Assembly: GCA_037178675.1 (NCBI GenBank)
Contig: JAYMGJ010000846.1
Span: 1-23,412, forward strand
Direction of reading: 5' to 3'
Length of the DNA: 23,412 nt
DNA from: Scleroderma bovista
Taxonomy: Eukaryota; Basidiomycota; Agaricomycetes; Boletales; Sclerodermataceae
Shown: one piece after another, positions 9,410-17,368 of the stretch
Layout of the letters: every line of letters starts with the position of its first letter
Numbering within the stretch: position 1 is the stretch's first letter
Notes under the pieces: model-generated
The model's database searches: none
What the model was told of the DNA's origin: nothing
The model's input: the letters and a program-made list of their open reading frames with translations, nothing else
Translations under genes and position numbers: made by a program

Positions 9410-10024
9410 TGTCACAACTGTGACATCCGATCACCCTGTACCCTATTGTCCGATCGCGTCCACACATTCGCTGCCCGTTTTATTGTATGTACTCCCTTTT
9501 CCGTTTCTCTCTATCTGTCCTGTATCGCCACCGATCGGTGAGCGTGTTGTCTGTTCTGTCTCCCTGTACGATTACCTAATATGTTTCCTTTCTTGTTTCC
9601 GGTTACTATACGTTCCCGTCCCGTTGCATTACTAATATGATACCTATCGGTAATCCGGTTATCGCACTTACCGTACTTACTCAGCGCGCAGCGCATCTGC
9701 GCTCATCGTTCGTCAGTAATCCCGACTTCCTGTACATCGCCTCATCCATTCCACTCAGTATTATTACCTAGATACTCGGTCTGTTGTAGTTTCAGTTCGA
9801 AGATACTTCTCCTCTGTTCTCCCTTCGCACTCTCCATCTCTGTCTCGTGCAAGCACTCGGTCGTAGACCGTTTACCCTCGGGCTCTCCATTAGACCCTCG
9901 GTCAGCCTTCCTATTACTCGGGAAGCGCGACTACGCTACATAGTATCTCGGTCTTACTGCTAGGCCAACCTCTGACCCCCAGACCCCCCGTAGAGATCAG
10001 ATCGGTGAAGAACCGGTCTTGACA
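9410..10024 (+). repeat. Gypsy 5' LTR
   Basis: 615 bp, starting TGTCACAACT and ending CTTGACA. Relative to the 3' LTR it lacks 10 bp next to 9801. Its TATA position reads TATTATTA (9759-9766) where the 3' LTR has TATAAATA, so this promoter copy is probably weakened. The predicted transcript start region includes AGTTCGAAGATAC (9794-9806). Confidence 0.97.
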
Positions 10025-11389
10025 GTATATTCAAACTCTAGCCTTGTACGAGTTCACAATCACCCATGTCCAGGACAATTCAAACTCGCTCGCGCAAACA
10101 ACCCAGAACCCTCAGCATCCGACACTCGTCAGGCTGCTGCATTGAGCGCTCTGACTAGCCTCAGGCACTCACCCGACTCTGTCTCCCAGTTCCAAGGCTT
10201 CTCCGCTCGGAGAGCCTCCTCCCCCGCTCAACGTCGCCCACCTGGGGCCTTCGTCAAAGATCTCAGCGATGACCTAGGTGATGACCATCCCGGTGACGAT
10301 GGTCCCGGAGGTGATGGTCCCGACGACCCCAACGACCCCAACCCTGATGATGGCAGTGAAGACCCCATTGAAGGCATCCCCGACCAAGAAGAGGCCGGTC
10401 TAGTCATCTTTAACAACCTCTCCATCGCTATTGACAGACTCGTGCGGTCTTCGCGCTCATCTGAGTCTTCGTCTCGCACCAAGGTGCGCGAACCCGATAC
10501 CTTCGATGGTACCAATCCAAAGAAGCTTCGCACATTCTTAGTCCAGTGCGAGCTCAACTTCCAGGACTGACCGAAGGCTTTTCGCACTGACCGAACCAAG
10601 GTCACATTCGCACAATTGTACCTCAAAGGAATGGCTCTCGAATGGTTCGAGCCAGACCTACTCGGTGCAGGAGACCCCCTCAACCGTCCAATCTGGATGA
10701 CCAATTGGGAAGAGTTTGTCATTAAACTCCAAACCACCTTCGGTCCCCACAACCCTGTTGCCAACGCCAAGCATCAGCTCGACCACCTCCGTATGAAGGA
10801 AAACCATTGTGCCAATCGATACGTGGTTGACTTCAACCGTATCGCGTCTCAGGTTCGGGGCTATGGCGATGGCGCCCTGCGTCATCACTTCTACACAGGT
10901 CTCCCCGACTGAATCAAGGACGAGATAAGCCACATCGGTAAACCGCGCACTCTGAACGGTCTTTGCGTCCTCACACAGGAGATCGATGCCCGATATTGGG
11001 AATGCAAGGAAGAGGTCGCTCGTCAGAATAAGACCTCTACCAGCACTAGTACCAACACCCCCAACACCAAGTCGGGTAAGACCGACAAGGGTAAATCCTC
11101 GGGCAACACTGCCCAGTCCTCTTCGTCGTCAACCCTGACTCAGAAAGCCAACAAGTCGGGCAAGAATGCTGAGCTTTTGGACAAGCTCGGCAAGGACGGC
11201 AAGCTGACCTCTGAGGAACGCAAGCGCAGGTTCGACATGAATCTGTGCATGTTCTGTGGAGCAACTGGCCACAAGGCCAAGGACTGCCCCAAGTCAGGCT
11301 CTCGAGCAGCCAAGGCTAGGGCAGCTACTGCCGCTACCACAAACATGTCGGAAGCCAAACTGACGGCCTCCACCGAGGCAAAAAAATAG
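10019..11389 (+). pseudogene. Gypsy gag (capsid-nucleocapsid)
   Basis: One frame, closed by TAG 11387-11389 and interrupted by TGA at 10568-10570 (FQD*PKAF) and 10910-10912 (GLPD*IKDE). Both stops sit where Arg is expected in this family. Parts in order: a Ser/Ala-rich N-terminus, an acidic Asp/Gly/Pro stretch (DDHPGDDGPGGDGPDDPN), a Ty3-type capsid region (FAQLYLKGMALEWFEPDLL ... YVVDFNRIASQVRGYG), a Ser/Thr/Lys-rich linker and a CCHC zinc knuckle (CMFCGATGHKAKDC, about 11248-11290). No ATG opens this frame before 10631. The nearest ATG at 10066 is in another frame and reads a short basic peptide, so the 5' end probably has an indel. Gag would form the particle and bind element RNA. Confidence 0.9.
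10025..10037 (+). other. Gypsy primer-binding site, candidate self-priming type
   Basis: GTATATTCAAACT follows the 5' LTR directly. It lacks the usual TGG start expected for a tRNA 3'-CCA match. Its reverse complement, AGTTTGAATATAC, matches 11 of 13 bases at 9794-9806 in the 5' LTR and AGTTCGAATAT in the 3' LTR at 16793-16803 with one C/T difference. Both lie about 35 bp downstream of the TATA position, where the mRNA should begin. This is the arrangement of Tf1/sushi elements, which prime from their own mRNA 5' end. The assignment is an inference. Confidence 0.55.
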
Positions 11390-11426
11390 ATAGCAACTCC
11401 CGAGACTCCACACAGAGTGGGAGTTG
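11380..11426 (+). promoter_or_regulatory. Programmed -1 ribosomal frameshift signal between gag and pol
   Basis: The gag frame reads GCA AAA AAA TAG, giving the slippery heptamer A AAA AAA (11380-11386) immediately before the gag stop. Slipping back one base enters the pol frame, which is open from there. After a 7-nt spacer (11387-11393) comes a hairpin with an 8-bp stem CAACTCCC/GGGAGTTG (11394-11401 with 11419-11426). A further 4 bp, ACTC/GAGT (11405-11408 with 11415-11418), stack directly on it with a GAG bulge and a CACACA loop. Heptamer, spacer length and stem fit established -1 frameshift sites. Confidence 0.8.
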
Positions 11427-14400
11427 TGTTGTTCCCAACTGTGCACCTATGGAGGCCCGACTCAACGCAGCCGCTCTTTCCGACCCCAACTCTCTCCGAC
11501 CTCAGGTTACTATCAGTGACCGCGATATACAGTCTTTTCCTGCGTTAGTAGATTCGGGTTCTACCCACTGTTTTGTAGATCCGTCATTTGCAAATATGAA
11601 CACTCTTTCCACTTACTCAGTATCCCCGATCGTTCTCTGCCTATTTGACGGTACCACCACCACCATAATTACCGAAGCAACCAATCTACCTATCCGTTTT
11701 CCCTCTGGCGACGTCACCCCGATGACATTTTATGTCACCCCATTGGACTCTGACTGTAAGATTGTTCTCGGACACAACTGGCTCACCCGATACAATCCGT
11801 CAATTGACTGGGTATTGAGCAGTATTAAGTTCAGAACATCTACGCAGCAAGTGCCAACCCCGAGCTCACTCCCCGACCCTGTCGCGCCCTCACCGAGCGC
11901 GCTGAGACTCGACGCTACGTCAGTCTCATCTCCTTCTCCGACCGACTCGCCTCAGGCTCCCGGTCTTCGGGCACCACCTATCGCTCTCATCAACGCTGCA
12001 GCCTTTCTAAAGGCCTGCCAGCTCGATGGCTCTCAACAGTTCTCTGTCCAGCTGAAACCTGACAGTAGCTTTCGCGCTGCGTCGGTCGACGCTACTCCCG
12101 ACCTCTCCTCTGTCCCCGAGGCATACCACGACTTTGCCGACATCTTTAGCAAGGCGAAAGCATCGGTACTCACGCCTCATCGGGAACACGACCTCAAGAT
12201 AGAACTGGAAGAAGGAGCGCCATTACCACCCAGAAGACTCTACTCTCTCTCCCCCGTCGAGCTCGAAACCCTTTGGGCATTCATCGACGAAAACCTTCGC
12301 TTTGGTTTCATCCGTCCGACCTCATCCCCCCATGCAGCCCCTGTCCTCTTCATAAAGAAGAAGGACGGCTCTCTCCGACTTTGTGTCGACTACTGGGGAC
12401 TCAACAAAATATCAAAGAAGGATCGGTATCCCCTACCCCTCATGTCCGACCTACTCGACTCTCCGAGTCAAGCAAAGGTCTACACGAAAATTGATCTTCG
12501 ACATGCTTACCACCTGGTTCGCATTGCCGAAGGTGATGAGTGGAAAACTGCCTTCAGGACTCGCTATGGCTCGTATGAGTGGCAGGTGATGCCCTTTGGT
12601 CTCACCAACGCCCCTGCAGCCTTTCAGCGGTTCGTCAACTCGGTCTTCGCGGACATGCTCGATGTTTGCGTCGTAGTCTACCTCGACGATATCCTAGTCT
12701 ACTCAGACAACATGGAGGACCATACTGAACACGTTCGGGAAGTGCTTAGGCGACTCCGCCAGCACAAGCTCTACGCCAAACCCGAAAAGTGTGAGTTCCA
12801 TTCGGACTCGGTGGAGTACCTCGGGTACTTCCTTTCCCCCAACGGTTTGACAATGTCGCAAGACAAAGTCAAGACAATCTGCGATTGGCCCGAACCTCAC
12901 AAGGTGAAGGACATTCAGTCCTTCCTGGGCTTCGCGAACTTTTACCGTCGCTTTATATTCAATTACTCCGATATTGTGGTCCCACTAACTCGGTTGACAT
13001 GGAAAGATGCCCCCTGGGATTTCTCCGACGTTTGCCGACGGTCATTCAACCAACTCAAGAAGGCCTTCACCACAGCTCCCATCCTTACCCATTTCCAGCC
13101 AGGCGCCCAACTGACAGTCAAGACCGACGCTTCGGACTATGCGATCGCCGGTATCCTATCCATCACAGGTTCGGATGACGAGATATGACTGATTGCGTTC
13201 TACTCTCGCACTCTAACCGCGCCCGAGCTGAACTACGATACACACGACAAGGAGCTCCTCGCTATTTTCGAAGCCTTCAGGACCTGGCGTCATTACCTAG
13301 AGGGCCCTGCCTTCCCGATTGATGTCGTGACCAACCACAAAAATTTGGAGTACTTCTCTACCTCTAAGGTTCTCACCCGTCGGCAAGCCCGATGGTCAGA
13401 ATATCTTTCTTCTTTTAACCTGATCATTCGTTTCCGACCTGGTAAACTTGGTGCAAAGCCTGACGCCTTGACTAGATGCTGGGACGTCTACCCCAAAGAG
13501 GGGAATAGGGGCTTCGCCCGAGTCAATCCACAGAACCTCCGACCGGTGTTCACGGCTGAACAGCTCACCGATTCCCTTCGCGCAACATACTTACACGCTC
13601 CAGTACTCAGAGCTAGTGCACTTATGGATGTCGAGCGTCTCCACGCCGATATCCTAGCCAACCTCCTGACCGATCCAATCGCTAAAGCCCACCTCTCGGA
13701 CACCTCAAATCCCCGATGGTCGACCAATGAGACTGGCTATCTACGTCTCGATGGTCGCATGTACATCCCCGAGGCCAATGACCTATGTCTTCGTGTTCTC
13801 AGATACAAGCATGACCATCCCCTATCGGGACACTTCGGTCAGAACCGCACTCTAGAGCTTATTTGTCACGAATACACATGGCCAGGCATTCGTACCTACG
13901 TAAAGGACTACGTTAAGTCCTGCACAGCCTGCGCCCGAGCTAAGACGCCATGTCACCGACCCTATGGGATGCTCAAGCAATTACCGGTCCCCAACCGACC
14001 ATGGAATTCCATCTTGATGGATTTCATCGAGCAACTCCCGTCCTCATCTGGCTTCACAGCCATACTGGTAGTCATTGACCGACTATCAAAGCAAGCCATA
14101 TTCATCCCAACTCACGATACAATAACCTCCCCCAAGCTCGCACAGCTCTTCCTACTCCATGTCTTCACTAAGCACAGCGTCCCCACGCATGTAACGTCTG
14201 ACCGAGGCTCAGAGTTCGTCTCGCATTTCTTCCGTTCACTCAGTAAGGCCTTAGACATGAAATTACATTTCACTTTGGGCTATCACCCAGAAGGTGATGG
14301 ACAGACCGAGCAAGCTAATCAAACACTCGAGCAATACCTCAGGATGTACTGCAATTACCAGCAGGACAACTGGTTGGACTTACTACCTCTTGCCAAGTTC

Positions 14401-15105
14401 GCCTACAACAATGCCCCTAGCGCCACGACTGGTGTATCACCGTTCTTCGCGAACAAAGGATACCACCCGAACCTCGCTGTGCACCCCGAGCGCGATCTCT
14501 CATTGGCTCGGGCAAGGGAATACGCAATTGACTTAGAATCATTGCATGAGTACCTACGTGAAGAAATGGCTGCTGCCCAGAAAAGGTACCAAGGCCCTGC
14601 TGACACCAGAAGATCACCCGCACCCGATTTCAAAGTTGGTGATCAAGTATTCGTCAAAGCCAAGTACTTTAGGTCTACCCGACCGTCAAAGAAACTCTCT
14701 GAGAAGAATCTCGGTCCCTACCCAATCATCGCCCAAGTCAGCACTCTATCATTCACAATCCGTCTCCCCGACTCTATGCGTGCTGTCCACCCTGTCTTCC
14801 ACGTCTCGCAGCTCGAACCAGCGACACCGAACACAATACCGAATCGGTCACAACCTCCACCACCTCCCATCGAAGTCGACGGCGAACCCGAGTTCGAGAT
14901 CACCGAGATCCTCGACTCAAAGTTCGACCAATGTCGATGCCAATGCCCACTCCTCTACCTAGTTAGATGGGCTGGTTACGAAGGTACCGACGAAGAAACA
15001 TCTTGGTTGATCGTGACCGAGCTAGGACACGCATCAGAACTCGTGGCCGACTATCACAAAGCCTACCCGACTAAGCCAGGCCCCTTAGAAAGCCTCTCAC
15101 GCTAA
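11383..15105 (+). pseudogene. Gypsy pol: protease, RT, RNase H, integrase, chromodomain
   Basis: Pol is in the -1 frame relative to gag; it is entered by frameshifting, and the first ATG is at 11449. Domains in order: aspartic protease (ALVDSGSTHCF, Asp at 11551; IVLGHNWL), RT (KIDLRHAYH about 12487; YLDD at 12679-12690), RNase H (TDASDYAIAGIL), integrase with a zinc-binding HHCC region, a DD35E core (MDFIEQ; SDRGSEF; TEQANQ, with exactly 35 residues between the second D and E) and a GPY module (GPYPIIAQV), then a C-terminal chromodomain (EFEITEILDSK ... YLVRWAGYEGTDEETSW) that in relatives targets heterochromatin. Damage: TGA at 13186-13188 inside RNase H (DDEI*LIAFY), TNHKNL instead of TDHKNL (codon 13333-13335), and DYWGLN for DYRGLN (12394). 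All fit CpG-to-TpG/CpA changes. RT and IN catalytic acids are intact. Confidence 0.96.
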
Positions 15106-15176
15106 GTCTTTCAGATCACCGAACAAAGTCTATTGATAGTATACAAAAACTAAATACATTTACAAGTACAATCTGA

Positions 15177-16244
15177 CTACTTGGACTCGCCCTCGCCGTC
15201 TTCGTCCCCCGACTCTTCGCCTTCCCCGTCCGTCTCATCCGACTCCTCCTGCTCCTCACTCTCCTCGGGCTTCGCTTTGCCCTTGCCCTTCGGGTCCCTC
15301 GCATCTGCGACCCTCTTCGTTTCCCAGGCGATCCCTTCCACCTTTCGACCAAGCTTCACCAGCTCTCTGGTGTTGTGGTCGATCGCCGCCACGATGTCCC
15401 CGAGTCGGCAGTCTAGGACCAGCGCGACTGGGTCCGGGCGATTCGATGGTCCAGCCACTGAGAACCCTCCCATCGCCGCCTCAATCTCCTCCATACTCGC
15501 GGCATCGGTGACTGTCTTCCTAGTCCGCTTCTTCTTTTCCCCTCCTCTTGGCGATGTGTTCACTTCCGCCACCTTCTCGCTCTGCTTCCTTTTCTCCCCA
15601 CTCGCCAACCTCTCCATCGCCACTGTCGTAATCTCGAAGGTGCATTTGATCTTGGATCATTGACACCGACTGCAAGTCGGCGTGCGTGCACCGTCGGCCA
15701 GTTCGCACTCGGCACCGTGGCCGCTTCGCCTGCACCGGTCACAAGGGGGCCTGAATCCCATGATGCCCGTGTTGGAATGGGCAGTGACCTGACGAGGCTA
15801 ATCAAACAATAAGTCAGCGAAACCAAATAAAAATATTAATCGGCCATGCACCTTTGGCTTCGGCCCCAGTCCCAGACGCTCCCGCATTGCCTCACCAGCC
15901 GCCAGCGACTCTGCCTTCTCCCTTGCCCTCACCTCTGCTTCGGCCTTACGCCTCACCTCGAAATCAGCCCACGCTTTCGCCTCAGCGACCTTCTTCGCCT
16001 GCTCCTCAGCCTTCCGCTTCTCCTCGGCGACTCTCCTCACCTCCTCCTCAGCCTTCTTCTTCGCAGCCTCTTCTGCCAACCTCTTCGCCTCTTGCTCGGC
16101 CACCTGTTTCATCAATCGCTCCCGACGTCTCCATGATTGCTCGTCGAACTTCGCGATCTGGACTTGTATCGAGTCGGTCAGTTTCCCTTCCAACTCGGGC
16201 GAAGCAGCGTGTGTCCAATCGGTGTTGTTGTTGCCAGCGGACAT
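15177..16244 (-). pseudogene. Antisense spliced accessory gene in the chromovirus: coiled coil plus six-Cys cluster
   Basis: This gene lies opposite pol, tail to tail, 71 bp past the pol stop. Exon 1 (16244-15852, 131 codons from ATG) starts MSAGNNNTDW and is then almost all heptad-like charged helix (AKRLAEEAAKKKAEEEVRR), a strong coiled-coil candidate. A 54-nt intron (15851-15798; GTGCAT...GCTGAC...GATTAG) in phase 0 joins exon 2 (15797-15177). Exon 2 opens with six cysteines spaced C-x2-C-x8-C-x10-C-x2-C-x6-C (CDRC, C, CSRC, C), similar to a fungal Zn2Cys6 cluster though with a longer first loop. A basic patch (EKKKRTRKT) and an acidic tail (EESEEQEESDETDGEGEES) follow. One in-frame TGA (15659-15657) falls at an Arg-like place inside the cluster. 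Function unknown; a nuclear DNA- or chromatin-binding regulator is my inference. It is not a normal gag or pol product. Confidence 0.75.
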
Positions 16245-16304
16245 GGTTAATCAAGTAGTTAGGAAAGAAGAGGATTTGTTGGGTTACCGTCACCAAAGGC
16301 CAGT

Positions 16305-16312
16305 CTTATATA
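16305..16312 (-). promoter_or_regulatory. TATA box of the antisense gene
   Basis: The minus strand reads TATATAAG about 61 bp upstream of the antisense ATG at 16244. It lies inside the element, between that gene and the polypurine tract, so the antisense gene appears to have its own promoter rather than relying on the LTR. Confidence 0.6.
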
Positions 16313-16395
16313 CGCCCTAACCGATTTTCGAACCCAGACAATGGTCGCACACAATCGGTGTGGAACACGCATTGCAGCCTCATGGGCTTGGCCCT

Positions 16396-16405
16396 AAGAG
16401 GGGGA
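16396..16405 (+). other. Gypsy polypurine tract
   Basis: AAGAGGGGGA, followed by TAC and then the TGTCAC start of the 3' LTR. This is the expected primer for plus-strand synthesis. Confidence 0.85.
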
Positions 16406-16408
16406 TAC

Positions 16409-17033
16409 TGTCACGACCATGACATCCGATCACCCTGTACCCTATTGTCCGATCGCGTCCACGCATTCGCCGCCCGTTTTATTGTATGTACTCCCTTTTC
16501 TGTTTCTCTCTATCTGTCCTGTATCGCCACTGATCGGTGAGCGTGTTGTCTGTTCTGTCTCCCTGTACGATTACCTAATATGTTTCCTTTCTTGTTTCCG
16601 GTTACTATACGTTCCCGTCCCATTGCATTACTAATATGATACCTATCGGTAATCCGGTTATCGCACTTACCGTACTTACTCAGCGCGCAGCGCATCTGCG
16701 CTCGTCGTTCGTCGGTAATCCCGACTTCCTGTACATCGCCTCATCCGTTCCACTCAGTATAAATACCTAGATACTCGGTCTGTTGTAGTTTCAGTTCGAA
16801 TATCGAATAAGATACTTCTCCTCTGTTCTCCCTTCGCACTCTCCATCTCTGTCTCGTGCAAGCACTCGGTCGTAGAACGTTTACCCTTGGGCTCTCCATT
16901 AGACCCTTGGTCGGCCTTCCTATTACTCGGGAAGCACGACTATGCTACGTAGTATCTCGGTCTTACCGCTAGGCCAACCTCTGACCCCCAGACCCCCTGT
17001 AGAGATCAGATCGGTGAAGAACCGGTCTTGACA
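16409..17033 (+). repeat. Gypsy 3' LTR
   Basis: 625 bp, TGTCACGACC...CTTGACA. It keeps TATAAATA at 16758-16765 and carries 10 extra bases near 16801 (ATATCGAAT region) compared with the 5' copy. Confidence 0.97.
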
Positions 17034-17038
17034 ATACA
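17034..17038. repeat. Target-site duplication ATACA (right copy)
   Basis: Matches 9405-9409. Together they prove the gypsy element inserted as a unit into the DDE transposon. Confidence 0.9.
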
Positions 17039-17182
17039 TTCGCGACTTGTTCATGTCGGTTTCTAGATGCATATTCAAAGGGATTAACTGGTAAACAAGC
17101 TGCATGGGCTTCAAAGAAGTATCAAGGGCATAGAGCATTGCCTGAAAGCCTCATGGAAGATTTAGAGAAGGCAAATTTATAA
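17039..17182 (+). pseudogene. DDE transposase remnant, part 2 (C-terminal end)
   Basis: 48 codons to TAA: FATCSCRFLDAYSKGL, then a TGKQAAWASKKYQGHRALPE tail and ESLMEDLEKANL. I recognise this as the usual C-terminus of the transposase whose earlier part ends at 9351. The two pieces join in register if an approximately 57-nt intron (from GT 9352) is removed, which puts the gypsy insertion at the 3' splice junction. The remaining 150 bp to the inverted repeat is untranslated. Confidence 0.8.
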
Positions 17183-17334
17183 TTTGTTGTACATAGACTT
17201 TCGCCAGTAATTATTGAAGTCGAGATCTTGCTTTCAACAGAGGGCACAGTGAGGCCGGATCCTTCTTCCCAATTTAGAATTTCTCTGTGACTTCCAGGAT
17301 GCTAAGACAATGGTCACACAGTGTCACAAGACCC

Positions 17335-17366
17335 TGATGTTGGATGGTTGTGGATGCGCCCTATCT
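17335..17366 (-). repeat. Right terminal inverted repeat of the DDE transposon
   Basis: 32 bp, inverted relative to 8522-8553. The TA duplication is at 17367-17368. Confidence 0.85.
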
Positions 17367-17368
17367 TA

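Larger units (their letters stand above)
9410..17033 (+). mobile_element. Full-length Ty3/gypsy chromovirus, nested in the DDE transposon
   Basis: A 7,624-bp element with LTRs of 615 and 625 bp (TGTCAC...TTGACA) and a clean ATACA duplication. Order: 5' LTR, primer site (10025-10037), gag, -1 frameshift signal (11380-11426), pol (PR-RT-RH-IN-chromodomain), an antisense spliced gene (15177-16244), polypurine tract (16396-16405), 3' LTR. RT before IN and the C-terminal chromodomain place it among chromoviruses (Metaviridae). By hand count the LTRs differ at 22 positions (about 3.6%) plus one 10-bp indel. Gag has two TGA stops, pol has one, and RNase H has a D-to-N change, so the copy is inactive. 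Confidence 0.97.
8520..17368 (+). mobile_element. TA-flanked DDE DNA transposon, internally deleted and split by a gypsy element
   Basis: The ends are a 32-bp inverted repeat (8522-8553 and 17335-17366, two mismatches, starting AGATAGGGCGC) flanked on both sides by TA, the Tc1/mariner-type target duplication. Subtracting the nested gypsy element (9410-17033 plus the ATACA duplication) leaves about 1.2 kb. That is too short for a full transposase, and only its C-terminal region is recognised. It is therefore a non-autonomous deletion derivative that later received the gypsy insertion. Confidence 0.85.

Noticed and set aside
9420..9635. 71-codon plus-strand frame inside the gypsy LTR, present in both LTRs
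   Set aside because: Its presence in both copies follows from LTR identity; the product has no motifs and lies in the promoter-bearing region.
4301..15659. Reading TGA as Arg (a variant genetic code or recoding)
   Set aside because: TGA sites coincide with decay in active sites and Arg-to-Cys/Trp changes; nuclear fungi with such a code are not known to me, and CpG deamination explains all cases.
15846..16258. Plus-strand Leu/Pro/Ser-rich frames opposite the antisense coiled-coil exon
   Set aside because: Mirror images of the Lys/Glu/Ala repeats on the minus strand; no motifs, no upstream signals.
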